NCBI RefSeq assembly: GCF_019209835.1
Contig: NZ_JAHUTS010000009.1
Coordinates: forward strand, 106,969-170,968
From: Enterovibrio paralichthyis
GTDB lineage: Bacteria > Pseudomonadota > Gammaproteobacteria > Enterobacterales > Vibrionaceae
Direction of reading: 5' to 3'
DNA: 64,000 nucleotides
This document shows positions 43,561 to 52,458 of this stretch, piece after piece. A program made the position numbers and the translations under genes. Under the pieces are notes generated by a model, which was not told the DNA's origin, did not search any database, and worked only from the letters and a program-made list of their open reading frames with translations. Position 1 is the stretch's first letter. Every line of letters starts with the position of its first letter.

Positions 43561-44778
43561 ATGACGGCTGGAAATAAAGTGGAACGTAAACTCTTCGATG
43601 AAGTCATGGTGCCGTGTTACGCACCGATGGCGATGATCCCTGACAGGGGACAGGGCTCCCGGATCTGGGATCAGGATGATCGCGAATATATCGACTTTGC
43701 CGGCGGGATTGCGGTGAGCTGTCTCGGTCACTGCCATCCGGTGATGGTAGATGCGCTGAAAGCGCAGGCAGACAAACTGTGGCACCTGAGCAACGTAATG
43801 ACCAATGCTCCGGCACTGCGTCTGGCGAAGAAACTGACGGAAGTGAGCTTTGCCGAGCGCGTCTTTTTTGCCAACTCGGGCGCGGAAGCCAACGAAGCGG
43901 CACTGAAACTGGCACGTCGCTGGGCTGTAGATGAATTTGGCCCGGAGAAAAGCGAAATCATCGCTTTTACCCAGGGTTTCCATGGCCGCACCTTTTTCAC
44001 CGTCACTGTGGGTGGGCAGGCGGCATACTCTGACGGCTTCGGGCCTAAACCGGGCAACGTCACCCACCTGCCATACAATGATTTGGACGCTCTGGCAGCT
44101 GCCATGTCAGATAAAACCTGCGCCATCATGATGGAACCTCTGCAAGGTGAGGGCGGTATTGTGTCTCCGGATGCTGCATTCCTGCAGGGTGTCCGTGAAC
44201 TGTGTGACAAGCACAATGCGCTGCTGATCTTCGATGAAGTCCAGACCGGCAATGGCCGTACCGGCACTTTCTATGCCTACCAGCAAACTGGCGTCACGCC
44301 GGATATCCTGAGCACGGCAAAATCCCTGGGCGGCGGCTTTCCTATCGGCGCCATGCTGACGACGGAAAAACTGGCGGCGCACATGAAAGTGGGCGTTCAC
44401 GGTTCAACTTACGGCGGTAACCCGCTGGCTTGTGCTGTTGCAGAAGCGGTGGTCAACGAAATCAGCAAGCCTGAAGTGCTGGCCGGTGTCAAAGAGCGTG
44501 AGGGCTGGTTCCGTGAAGGGCTGGAAGCGCTGAATGCCAAATACGATATGTTCAGTGAAGTGCGCGGCAAAGGCTTGTTGATCGGTGCTGCGCTGAACGA
44601 GAAATGGCAGGGTCGTGCCCGTGATGTGCTGGTGGCTGCCGGGGAAGAAGGCCTGCTGGTGCTGGTCGCGGGTACCAATGTGGTGCGTATGACCCCATCA
44701 CTGGTCATCACCAAAGAAGAAGTTGAAGAAGGAATGGCGCGACTGGATCGCGCACTGGCCAAACTGGCGGCGGCGTAA
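43561..44778 (+). CDS. argD: Acetylornithine/succinylornithine aminotransferase
   Basis: A 405-residue PLP class III transaminase. Signatures are GGIAVSCLGHCHP, FFANSGAEANEAA, FHGRTFFTVTVGG, IFDEVQTGNGRTG and the PLP lysine in STAKSLGGGFPIGAM. It can serve arginine synthesis (acetylornithine) and the AST degradation pathway (succinylornithine). As no second copy is in the arg operon and astA and astD follow directly, it probably does both. Could also be named astC. Confidence 0.92.
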   Translation: MTAGNKVERKLFDEVMVPCYAPMAMIPDRGQGSRIWDQDDREYIDFAGGIAVSCLGHCHPVMVDALKAQADKLWHLSNVMTNAPALRLAKKLTEVSFAERVFFANSGAEANEAALKLARRWAVDEFGPEKSEIIAFTQGFHGRTFFTVTVGGQAAYSDGFGPKPGNVTHLPYNDLDALAAAMSDKTCAIMMEPLQGEGGIVSPDAAFLQGVRELCDKHNALLIFDEVQTGNGRTGTFYAYQQTGVTPDILSTAKSLGGGFPIGAMLTTEKLAAHMKVGVHGSTYGGNPLACAVAEAVVNEISKPEVLAGVKEREGWFREGLEALNAKYDMFSEVRGKGLLIGAALNEKWQGRARDVLVAAGEEGLLVLVAGTNVVRMTPSLVITKEEVEEGMARLDRALAKLAAA

Positions 44779-44820
44779 TCGCCGCCCCTCAGGCCGGATA
44801 ACGCATCAGGAGGATGTAGG

Positions 44821-45837
44821 ATGCTGGTAGTTCGCCCAATCAGGGACACGGATTATGATGCCTTGATGCTGTGTGCCGAAGAGTCTGGCCACGGTTTTAC
44901 TTCACTGCCGGTGGATGAAACCCTCATCCGCGGCAGAATTGATCATTCACTGGAAAGCTTTGCCCATGATGCGGTCTGGCCGGGGCCGGAAGGGTATCTG
45001 ATGGTGGCAGAAGACACCGAAACCGGGGAAGTTGCCGGTACCACAGGTATCGAAGCGGCCATTGGGACTGACACGCCGTTTTACAGTTACCACATCAGTA
45101 AAATCGTCCACCACTCCCGCCGCCTCAATGTGCACAACGTGGTGGAAGTGCTGACCTTTGGCAACAATTACACTGGGGCGACAGAAATCTGCACCCTGTT
45201 TTTGCGCCCGGAGTTCCGTGGTGGCCTGAATGGGAAGCTGCTTTCGAAATGCCGCTTTTTGATGCTGGCGCAGTTTCCGGAAAAATTTTCCGACGTGATT
45301 TTTGCCGAGATGCGTGGCGTGTCCGATGAAGCAGGTAATTCTCCCTTCTGGGCATGGCTCAAAGAGCACTTTTTCTCGATTGATTTCACACTGGCCGATT
45401 ACCTGACCGGTACCGGACAAAAAGGCTTTATTGCCGATCTGATGCCCAAACTGCCGATTTACGTCAGTCTGCTCAGTGACGAAGCGCGCGCCGTGATAGG
45501 GCAGGTACACGAAAAAACCCGTCCCGCACTTAACTTGCTGCAGAAAGAGGGGTTCACCTGTCGTGGCTATGTCGACATTTTTGATGCCGGCCCAACGGTT
45601 GAGTGTCTGCGTCAGAATATTGATTCTATCCGCCGCTCTTTCACCGCGAGGGCGCGTATCACCACCCATAGCAGCGCCCAGGATTACCTGATCTGCAACA
45701 GCGACTTCCAGAATTTCCGAGCGACGGCCGCCAAGATTGGTGTGGATGAAGAGCGCAACGAAGCCCTGATGAGTAAAGAGGTGGCTGAAGCCCTGATGGT
45801 AAATGACGGTGATACTGTGCGACTGGTGTCGGTGTAG
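44821..45837 (+). CDS. astA: Arginine N-succinyltransferase
   Basis: A 338-residue enzyme of the GNAT fold catalysing the first step of the arginine succinyltransferase (AST) pathway. Visible are LVVRPIRDTDYDALM at the N-terminus, EVLTFGNNYTGATEICTLF and GNGKLLSKCR-like LNGKLLSKCRFL, and HEKTRPALNLLQKEGF. AGGAGG lies before the ATG. It is 42 bp after argD and 11 bp before astD. astB and astE are not in the window. Confidence 0.95.
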   Translation: MLVVRPIRDTDYDALMLCAEESGHGFTSLPVDETLIRGRIDHSLESFAHDAVWPGPEGYLMVAEDTETGEVAGTTGIEAAIGTDTPFYSYHISKIVHHSRRLNVHNVVEVLTFGNNYTGATEICTLFLRPEFRGGLNGKLLSKCRFLMLAQFPEKFSDVIFAEMRGVSDEAGNSPFWAWLKEHFFSIDFTLADYLTGTGQKGFIADLMPKLPIYVSLLSDEARAVIGQVHEKTRPALNLLQKEGFTCRGYVDIFDAGPTVECLRQNIDSIRRSFTARARITTHSSAQDYLICNSDFQNFRATAAKIGVDEERNEALMSKEVAEALMVNDGDTVRLVSV

Positions 45838-45848
45838 GAGAATAGAGA

Positions 45849-47306
45849 ATGACACAATGGATTGATAACAAAGCCATTGAAGGGCTGGGCGAGGAATTTG
45901 AATCGCTCAACCCCTTTAACAGCGAAACCGTCTGGTCTGGCAAGGCAGCCACACCGGAGCAGGTTGAGGCGGCGGTGACTTCTGCCCGCACTGCTTTCAT
46001 CAGTTGGAAAAACACCCCTTTCGCTGAGCGTCAGGCGCTGGTGGAACGTTTCGCCGAAAAAGTAAAAGAGAACAGTGAGCACATCGCGACCGTGATTGCC
46101 GAAGAGACCGGTAAGCCGTTGTGGGAGACCCGTACCGAAGCTGCCGCGATGGTCGGCAAAATCGGCATTTCCCTGCGCGCCTATGCGGAGCGCACCGGCG
46201 AGCGCAGCAAAGATGTTGCAGGCACACAGGCGGTGCTGCGTCACCGTCCTTTGGGTGTCATGGCGGTGTTTGGCCCTTATAACTTCCCCGGGCATCTGCC
46301 CAACGGACATATTGTTCCAGCCTTGCTCGCAGGCAACACCGTGGTGTTCAAGCCGTCAGACATGACGCCGAAAACGGCCGAAGAAACCTTAAAGCTCTGG
46401 ATTGAAGCCGGTTTACCTCAAGGGGTGATCAACCTGGTTCAGGGCGGACGTGAAACCGGTGAAGCGCTGGCTCAGTCCAAAGGCATTGATGGTCTGCTGT
46501 TTACCGGCAGTGCCAACACCGGTCATATCCTGCACCGTCAATTTGCCGGTCAGCCGGGTAAGATGCTGGCGCTGGAAATGGGCGGCAATAACCCTATGGT
46601 GATTTCTGAACACTTCGGCGAGGTGGATGCGACGGCTTACACCATTATCCAGTCTGCGTTTATCAGCGCTGGACAGCGCTGCACCTGCGCCCGTCGCCTC
46701 TACCTGCCTAAAGGCGGGAAAGGCGATGCACTGCTGACCCGTTTGGTGGACATGACCCGAAATATCCGTGTCGGTGGCCAGTTTGACGAGCCTGCTCCGT
46801 TTATGGGTGCACAGGTGTCTGTACGTGCGGCAGAAGGCATTCTCGCGGCACAGGCAAACCTTGAGTCCCTCGGCGGAGAGCCTTTGCTGAAGGCGGAGCT
46901 GTTGCACGATGCGGTCGTGACGCCGGGGATCATTGAAGTCAGCAAGATTGCCGAGTTGCCGGATGAAGAATACTTCGGCCCATTGCTGCAGGTTGTCCGT
47001 TACGACACGCTGGAGCAAGCCGTTGCGCTTGCCAACGACACCCGGTACGGGCTTTCCGCCGGGCTGGTGACAAAGGATGATGCTGAGTGGGAATACTTCC
47101 TCGACCATATCCGTGCCGGGATTGTAAACCGCAACCGCCAACTTACCGGTGCCAGTGGTGATGCGCCATTCGGTGGTCCCGGTGCATCCGGGAATCTGCG
47201 TCCGAGTGCTTACTATGCGGCCGATTACTGCGCATACCCCATGGCCTCCATGGAAGGGGAAGACGTGTCGTTGCCCGCACAACTGAGCCCAGGGCTCTCG
47301 CTATAA
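45849..47306 (+). CDS. astD: N-succinylglutamate 5-semialdehyde dehydrogenase
   Basis: A 485-residue NAD-dependent aldehyde dehydrogenase, fourth AST step. FGPYNFPGHLPNGHIVPALLA, FTGSANTGHIL, the catalytic Glu in LALEMGGNNPM and catalytic Cys in SAGQRCTCARRL are present. Slightly shorter than E. coli AstD (492). Follows astA closely, then a DUF1338 gene after 31 bp. Confidence 0.95.
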   Translation: MTQWIDNKAIEGLGEEFESLNPFNSETVWSGKAATPEQVEAAVTSARTAFISWKNTPFAERQALVERFAEKVKENSEHIATVIAEETGKPLWETRTEAAAMVGKIGISLRAYAERTGERSKDVAGTQAVLRHRPLGVMAVFGPYNFPGHLPNGHIVPALLAGNTVVFKPSDMTPKTAEETLKLWIEAGLPQGVINLVQGGRETGEALAQSKGIDGLLFTGSANTGHILHRQFAGQPGKMLALEMGGNNPMVISEHFGEVDATAYTIIQSAFISAGQRCTCARRLYLPKGGKGDALLTRLVDMTRNIRVGGQFDEPAPFMGAQVSVRAAEGILAAQANLESLGGEPLLKAELLHDAVVTPGIIEVSKIAELPDEEYFGPLLQVVRYDTLEQAVALANDTRYGLSAGLVTKDDAEWEYFLDHIRAGIVNRNRQLTGASGDAPFGGPGASGNLRPSAYYAADYCAYPMASMEGEDVSLPAQLSPGLSL

Positions 47307-47337
47307 GTTAACCGCTCACACCGTTCAGGAGGATGTG

Positions 47338-48132
47338 ATGGAACGCGTTCAGGCTTTATTTGATGAGTTATGGAAAGACTATACTGCGCGGCTTTGCCCT
47401 TCGGCGGCAAAAGTTCACGCGCTGCTTGAAGAAGGCGCGCCGCTTTTAAACGACCATATTGCGCTGCGAACCTTTGCCCTGCCGAAAGTCGGCCTGGATC
47501 GTCTCGCCGCGCCTTTTATTGCTCTTGGTTATGAGCCCAAGGGTGAGTACCTGTTTAAAGCCAAAAAGCTGTTTGCGCGCCATTTTGAGCACCCGAATCC
47601 CGAGGCTCCGAAGGTGTTCATCAGTGAGTTGCTGGTGGGGCAGTGTTCAACGCCACTGCAGCAGACTGTGCGCGGTCTGGTCGATCAGGTCGAGGACAGT
47701 GCGCTGAACAATCCGGCTTTTCTCAGTGGCGGGCGTTTGTGGGAGGTGGATTTTGCCACCTACCAGATGTTGTCAGCGGAAAGTGAGTACGCCGGCTGGT
47801 TGGCGGCACATGGCTTTGGCGCGAACCATTTCACGGTAAGCGTCAATCAGCTCAGTTCGCTGGAATCGGTGAAAGCGGTGAATGATGTATTGCGTCAGGC
47901 CGGTTTCGCTATCAATGAATCTGGTGGGGAAGTAAAAGGCAGCCCGGAGGTATACCTGGAGCAGTCGTCAACCATGGCAGATAAGGTGCCGGTTGCGTTC
48001 AGTGACGGACAACAAACGGTACCCGGTGGTTTCTACGAGTTTGCCAAGCGCTATGAATTGTCCGACGGTACGCTGTACCAGGGCTTTGTCGAAGCGTCAG
48101 CAGACAAGATTTTCGAAAGTACCGACCAGTAG
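47338..48132 (+). CDS. DUF1338 family protein (2-oxoadipate dioxygenase-like)
   Basis: A 264-residue protein of the DUF1338 metalloenzyme family. HIALRTFAL (about residues 41-49) carries an expected metal-binding His, GANHFTVSVNQL a second, and GGFYEFAKRYEL near the C-terminus probably the Glu. The family includes HglS, which decarboxylates 2-oxoadipate to 2-hydroxyglutarate in lysine catabolism. It is the last gene of argD-astA-astD, so a 2-oxo acid from arginine or related amino-acid breakdown may be its substrate; that is inference. ATG 47338 follows CAGGAGGATGTG. Confidence 0.85.
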   Translation: MERVQALFDELWKDYTARLCPSAAKVHALLEEGAPLLNDHIALRTFALPKVGLDRLAAPFIALGYEPKGEYLFKAKKLFARHFEHPNPEAPKVFISELLVGQCSTPLQQTVRGLVDQVEDSALNNPAFLSGGRLWEVDFATYQMLSAESEYAGWLAAHGFGANHFTVSVNQLSSLESVKAVNDVLRQAGFAINESGGEVKGSPEVYLEQSSTMADKVPVAFSDGQQTVPGGFYEFAKRYELSDGTLYQGFVEASADKIFESTDQ

Positions 48133-48150
48133 GCTTTGAAAGTGGCTCTC

Positions 48151-48348
48151 TTACGAAGGCAGTGAGAAGGGCCATTCATCCCCGGCGGTGGCGATATCCA
48201 AACGGCGGGCTTCCTCTCCCAGCAAACGCTGCATTTGGTAATGGGAGGGGTCTGAAAAGCCGGTGATTTCAGTACTGACCTGACCCCAAGGGGCCATTTT
48301 CGGTGTTTGTCTGGCGTTGCTGGTGACGATGTGGTGTTCCATATCCAT
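48151..48348 (-). CDS. Unknown 65-residue protein
   Basis: A small leftward open frame, starting MDMEHHIVTSNARQTPKMAP and rich in polar residues, with no signal peptide or membrane helix. AGGA lies eight bases before its ATG at 48348, and its codons look like those of neighbouring genes. The frame also extends up to 48378. No family recognised. It is convergent with the DUF1338 gene and upstream of the crp terminator. It could still be a chance frame. Confidence 0.5.
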   Translation of the reverse strand: MDMEHHIVTSNARQTPKMAPWGQVSTEITGFSDPSHYQMQRLLGEEARRLDIATAGDEWPFSLPS

Positions 48349-48463
48349 GTCGGTGATCCTGCGCGCAATTGCATGCAAAGGTATACATTCCTGAAATGAA
48401 AATTAGCACCGAAATATGAAATGGAAAGGAAAATCCGCGCGATCACGATCACGCTATAAATAG

Positions 48464-48492
48464 AAAAGCCATCGCAAATGCGATGGCTTTTT
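48464..48492. terminator. Terminator of crp
   Basis: Perfect stem AAAAGCCATCGCA/TGCGATGGCTTTT with T-rich sequence on both sides, 19 bp past the crp stop. Confidence 0.92.
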
Positions 48493-48510
48493 ATTTGGGA
48501 CAGATTCGCG

Positions 48511-49143
48511 TTAGCGAGTGCCGTATACCACGATAGTTTTGCCGTGTGCAGAAATCAGGTTCTGCTCTTCCAGCATCTTCAGAATGCGGCCTACGGTTTC
48601 ACGGGAACAACCCACGATTTGACCGATTTCCTGACGGGTGATCTTAATTTGCATACCGTCTGGGTGAGTCATTGCATCTGGTTGTTTCGCCAGGTTCAAC
48701 AGCGTTTGTGCGATGCGACCGGTTACGTCCAAGAACGCCAGGTCACCCACTTTTTGGCTGGTCACTTGAAGGCGACGAGCCATTTGGGAAGACAAACGCA
48801 TCAGGATGTCAGGGTTAACCTGGATCAGCTGACGGAATTTCTTGAAAGAGATCTCTGCAACTTCACAAGGTGATTTTGCACGAACCCAGGCAGTACGCTC
48901 TTGGTCTTCTTCGAAAAGACCCAGTTCGCCAATGAAATCGCCCTGATTCAGGTAAGAGAGGATCATCTCTTTGCCTTCTTCGTCCTTGATCAGTACTGCA
49001 ACAGAACCCTTAACGATGTAGTACAACGTCTCTGCTTTCTCACCAGCGTGGATCAGCGTACTTTTTGATGGGTATTTGTGAATGTGGCAGTGTGAAAGAA
49101 ACCACTCTAGTGTTGGGTCTGTTTGAGGTTTTCCTGGAACCAT
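48511..49143 (-). CDS. crp: CRP, cyclic AMP receptor protein
   Basis: A 210-residue global regulator, exactly the family length. The cAMP pocket contains GELGLFEEDQERTAWVRA, and the C-helix contains the stretch with LRLSS-like LMRLSSQMARRL. The helix-turn-helix is RQEIGQIVGCSRETVGRIL at the C-terminus. Near identical to E. coli CRP in these regions. Divergent from yhfA, as in enterobacteria. A CRP-like site lies near the yhfA start. Confidence 0.98.
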   Translation of the reverse strand: MVPGKPQTDPTLEWFLSHCHIHKYPSKSTLIHAGEKAETLYYIVKGSVAVLIKDEEGKEMILSYLNQGDFIGELGLFEEDQERTAWVRAKSPCEVAEISFKKFRQLIQVNPDILMRLSSQMARRLQVTSQKVGDLAFLDVTGRIAQTLLNLAKQPDAMTHPDGMQIKITRQEIGQIVGCSRETVGRILKMLEEQNLISAHGKTIVVYGTR

Positions 49144-49335
49144 AATTTCTCATTTCCTCTGCAGTTGTTGCCTGATGAGTCTTCCTTAGCCCACCGTCCT
49201 GCGGCAAGTTTCCACTCGATAGCATAAAGTGTCGGCAGTCAGGCTACAAGCTCTCTGTTTGAGTCATTGAGTTTATCCTTTTTCCAGCACGATTTCTTGA
49301 TTTTGATATGGACTTAATGCCCTATTAAAGGCTAA

Positions 49336-49357
49336 AAACGTGGACAAGATCACGACC
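49336..49357 (+). promoter_or_regulatory. Candidate CRP site upstream of yhfA
   Basis: The 22-bp element has the GTG-N8-CAC core (GTGGACAAGATCAC) and matches the CRP consensus at about 14 positions. It ends 23 bp before the yhfA start codon and lies in the crp-yhfA divergent region, so it may repress yhfA or take part in crp autoregulation. Confidence 0.5.
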
Positions 49358-49380
49358 CTGAAAGTAAGTGGAGGAAAGCG

Positions 49381-49785
49381 ATGCAAGCAAGCGTCAAGTG
49401 GTGCGGAGATAAGACATTTTTAGGTCTGTCCAATTCGGGCCATAACATTGTAATGGACGGTAATGGCGGTGCGCACGCCCCAAGCCCAATGGAAATGGTG
49501 TTGATGGGAGCGGGCGGTTGCAGCTCGGTGGATGTGGTTGCTGCGCTCGAAGAAGGAAAGCAACAGGTTGTCGGCTGTGAAGCGCAGCTTTCTGCAGAGC
49601 GACGCGAGAAGGCGCCGCGCCTGTTTACCCGCATCCACATCCATTTTGTGGTGAAAGGAACGGCACTGGACGAAGCGCTGGTGGCATCAGCCGTGAAAGA
49701 CAGTCTGGAGAAATACTGTTCTGTATGCCTGATGCTGGGCGCAGGCATTGAGATGACACATTCCTACGAAATCATTGCGGCCTGA
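49381..49785 (+). CDS. yhfA: YhfA, OsmC-family protein
   Basis: A 134-residue OsmC/Ohr fold protein. The family cysteines are at GAGGCSSVDV and KYCSVCLMLG. OsmC and Ohr proteins are thiol peroxidases, but YhfA's own activity is not established. Position beside crp is conserved with E. coli. GGAGGAAAGCG lies before the ATG, and a bidirectional terminator follows. Confidence 0.93.
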   Translation: MQASVKWCGDKTFLGLSNSGHNIVMDGNGGAHAPSPMEMVLMGAGGCSSVDVVAALEEGKQQVVGCEAQLSAERREKAPRLFTRIHIHFVVKGTALDEALVASAVKDSLEKYCSVCLMLGAGIEMTHSYEIIAA

Positions 49786-49822
49786 CAGTGATACAACGCC
49801 GGTCGAGCACCGGATAAATGAG

Positions 49823-49846
49823 AAGGAGGGATAAGTCCCTCCTTTT
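49823..49846. terminator. Bidirectional terminator between yhfA and the DUF3501 gene
   Basis: Stem AAGGAGGGA/TCCCTCCTT with loop TAAG. Rightward tail is TTTTGCTC; leftward tail is CTCAT after the stem, weaker. Confidence 0.8.
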
Positions 49847-49857
49847 GCTCGCTATTT

Positions 49858-50454
49858 TTAGTTCATCGGCGGCATGTCAAGATCTTCAGACAGTGCCAGC
49901 TGCACCGCCGTGTCGACAGGTTGGCTGACATTCATCGCCGGATGATCGACGCCTGCATAGAGGGCTTCGCCCTTTTTAAGCGCCGCTATCATAGGGGGTG
50001 TTAGTTCAAACCGCAGGAAGTGCACACTGGAGGTTTTTTCCTCGTTGTCACGCTCCAGATCCTCATCACAGATGGGATAAACCTTTTCGTCATCGCCCAC
50101 CTGAAGCCACACTTTGTTTTCCACGCCAATGAGTTTTGCCAGCGCCACTTTGCGCACATCGGGATCCGCGTATTCCAGCATCAGGGTGGCTTTCAGATTG
50201 CTGCCATCAGGGATCAGCGGGTTGTAGGCACTGAGTTCTTCTTCGATGCCTTCAGGTTCAAAAATGCGTTCGATGCGCAGCATTTCCTGGATCTGGTATT
50301 GGATGGTCTGGCGGTTTTCAAACAACAGGCGCGCATGAGCCCCGAGGGCGATAAAGCGGTGCTTTTTTTGCTGCATCACAGTGTGGCGAAACTGGGCTCG
50401 GGCACGGGCATAATCTTCCAGCGACATCAGATCGTTGACGGTCAGTTTTTGCAT
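49858..50454 (-). CDS. DUF3501 family protein
   Basis: A 198-residue soluble protein with LMSLEDYARARAQFR at the start and FENRQTIQYQIQEMLRIERI, typical of DUF3501. No catalytic motif can be named. It is the last gene of a leftward set of three: rubrerythrin, Fe-S oxidoreductase, DUF3501, a combination seen in other proteobacteria. A part in peroxide or iron-linked redox chemistry is inferred from the neighbours only. Confidence 0.85.
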   Translation of the reverse strand: MQKLTVNDLMSLEDYARARAQFRHTVMQQKKHRFIALGAHARLLFENRQTIQYQIQEMLRIERIFEPEGIEEELSAYNPLIPDGSNLKATLMLEYADPDVRKVALAKLIGVENKVWLQVGDDEKVYPICDEDLERDNEEKTSSVHFLRFELTPPMIAALKKGEALYAGVDHPAMNVSQPVDTAVQLALSEDLDMPPMN

Positions 50455-50470
50455 AACGGGCTCCTGTCAG

Positions 50471-51799
50471 TTAAAGGCCATAGGCCTTTCTCAGCAATGT
50501 CATCGGATGAATGGGCTTATCGACGTCCGCCAGCTTGGCGATGTGTGAAGCCGCCATCGGGCAATCACTGGCAAAGTGATCGGCATTGGCTTGCTTCACT
50601 TTTTTGGCGACTGGACGGCCTATTTTCACCGCTTTGTCATGGGTTTCGACTTTTACCGCATAGGTGCCGTCATGACCCGAGCAACGCTGCTCCGGCGCGA
50701 CGTTGGTGTCCGGTACCAGCCTTAACAGCTCGGCAGTTTTCAGGCCAATGTTCTGCACCCGCAAATGGCAGGCGACGTGATAACTGATATCGCCAAGCGG
50801 CTGGGTAAAATCGGTGTTCAGTTTGCCTGCCTTGTGTCGCAACATCAGGTATTCGAACGGGTCATAGAAAGCGTCCCGCACTTTGGCGACATCCGGATCG
50901 TCGGGAAACAGCAGAGGCAACTCCTGTTTGAACATCAATACACAGGAAGGTACCGGAGCGATGAGGTCAAAACCTTGCTCCACCATCGCCAGCAACTGGG
51001 GAATATTTTCCTCTTTGGCGCGCCTGACACTGTCGAGATCGCCCAGCTCCATTTTCGGCATGCCGCAGCAACGCTCTTTGCCAACCACCTCGATATGAAT
51101 GCCATTTTTCTGGAACACGTGAAAGAAATCTTCGCCCAGCTCGGGGCTGTTGTAGTTGCCGTAGCAAGTGGTGAAAAGTGCCACCTTGCCTGTGGTGCCA
51201 TTGGCTGGCTCCGGGGAAAGGTTACGCGCCAGCGGAGCAACGCGCTTTCGCATGGTTTTACTGTCGTAGGTGGGCACAATGGCGTCTTTATGGATACCGG
51301 CTTTTTCCATTATTCCCCGGACAGTAGCGTTGCGGTTCAGGGCATTGACAGTGATATCCACCACCGGAATGGTGGCCAGCCCACCGACCAAATCGGTGTT
51401 GGACAGCAGTTTGTCGCGCGGAGAGGCGCCGTTTTCACGAAACTTCACGGCTTTGGCGCGCAGCATCAGGTGGGGGAAGTCTATCTCCCACTCATGGGGC
51501 GGCACATACGGGCATTTGGTCATGTAGCACATGTCGCACAGGTAACATTGGTCGGCGACTTTCTGGTAATCCTTCTTGTCGACACCGTCGACTTCCATGG
51601 TTTCCGACTCGTCGATAAGGTCAAACAGGGTCGGAAACGAATCACACAGGCTGACACAGCGACGGCACCCGTGACAGACATCGAACACCCGCTCAAGCTC
51701 GGCATTAAGCTTGTCGCGATCGTAAAAATCGGGGGATTGCCAATCAATGGCATGGCGAGTGGGGGCTTCAATTCCGCCTTCACGTTTTTCTTTCATCAC
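50471..51799 (-). CDS. Iron-sulfur oxidoreductase with two 4Fe-4S ferredoxin motifs and CCG domains
   Basis: A 442-residue protein related to GlpC and HdrD. Two ferredoxin-type motifs at the N-terminus are CHGCRRCVSLC (about residue 39 on) and CYLCDMCYMTKCP (about 88 on). Two cysteine-rich CCG-type regions follow: CCGMPKMELGD and the C-terminal CHLRVQNIG with RCSGHDG, where CCG is altered to CSG. These would bind further iron-sulfur centres. It probably passes electrons between an unknown donor and rubrerythrin, whose gene precedes it by 78 bp. Confidence 0.87.
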   Translation of the reverse strand: MMKEKREGGIEAPTRHAIDWQSPDFYDRDKLNAELERVFDVCHGCRRCVSLCDSFPTLFDLIDESETMEVDGVDKKDYQKVADQCYLCDMCYMTKCPYVPPHEWEIDFPHLMLRAKAVKFRENGASPRDKLLSNTDLVGGLATIPVVDITVNALNRNATVRGIMEKAGIHKDAIVPTYDSKTMRKRVAPLARNLSPEPANGTTGKVALFTTCYGNYNSPELGEDFFHVFQKNGIHIEVVGKERCCGMPKMELGDLDSVRRAKEENIPQLLAMVEQGFDLIAPVPSCVLMFKQELPLLFPDDPDVAKVRDAFYDPFEYLMLRHKAGKLNTDFTQPLGDISYHVACHLRVQNIGLKTAELLRLVPDTNVAPEQRCSGHDGTYAVKVETHDKAVKIGRPVAKKVKQANADHFASDCPMAASHIAKLADVDKPIHPMTLLRKAYGL

Positions 51800-51877
51800 A
51801 GCTCCTTGGCGTCGCAGCGTTGAGGGTGAAACGTTGTCGGGGTGGACGCAGGGCGGCAGTGTGCCGCCCGTTCAGGT

Positions 51878-52297
51878 TCAGCTGTCGAGGTTGTCGAGTG
51901 CTTTCTGGAAGCGGTTGGCGTGGCTTCGCTCCGCTTTTGCCAGTGTTTCGAACCAGTCGGCAATTTCGTCAAACCCTTCGTCACGGGCAGTCGCAGCCAT
52001 TCCCGGGTACATGTCGGTGTACTCGTGGGTTTCACCGGCGATGGAGGCTTTCAGGTTCTCTACCGTGTTCCCCATGGGTAGACCGGTTGCCGGATCGCCC
52101 ACTTCCTCCAGGTATTCCAGGTGCCCGTGAGCGTGACCGGTTTCCCCTTCGGCCGTTGAGCGGAAGACGGCGGCAACATCGTTGTAGCCTTCGATGTCAG
52201 CTTTTGATGCGAAGTAGAGGTAACGGCGGTTGGCCTGGCTTTCTCCGGAAAAGGCGTCTTTCAGATTTTGCTCGGTTTTAGATCCTTTCAGTGACAT
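51878..52297 (-). CDS. Rubrerythrin, diiron domain only
   Basis: A 139-residue ferritin-like protein. The diiron ligands are in AFSGESQANRRY, EGETGHAHGHLEY, and, in the second pair of helices, AGETHEY and AKAERSHANRF. The rubredoxin domain that usually follows is missing, so electrons must come from a partner, probably the Fe-S protein encoded next. Peroxide reductase activity is expected from the family. ATG 52297 was preferred over 52366. First gene of the three-gene leftward operon. Confidence 0.92.
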   Translation of the reverse strand: MSLKGSKTEQNLKDAFSGESQANRRYLYFASKADIEGYNDVAAVFRSTAEGETGHAHGHLEYLEEVGDPATGLPMGNTVENLKASIAGETHEYTDMYPGMAATARDEGFDEIADWFETLAKAERSHANRFQKALDNLDS

Positions 52298-52410
52298 GGC
52301 TCTGTCCTCTTTGGTGACATTGCTTTCTGAATAAGTGTGGCGACGGAATAACAGCCGCCTTATCAAGTAAAGGACAGGATCGGTTATCGGGCTAATGAGT
52401 AAAAACGTAA

Positions 52411-52437
52411 CCTGTCATCGTGTTTTTCGATGACAGG
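52411..52437 (-). terminator. Probable terminator of prkB
   Basis: Stem CCTGTCATCG/CGATGACAGG; read leftward it is followed by TTACGTTTTTAC. It lies 21 bp past the prkB stop. Confidence 0.65.
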
Positions 52438-52458
52438 CTTGGGCGGGTGGACGGTGGC

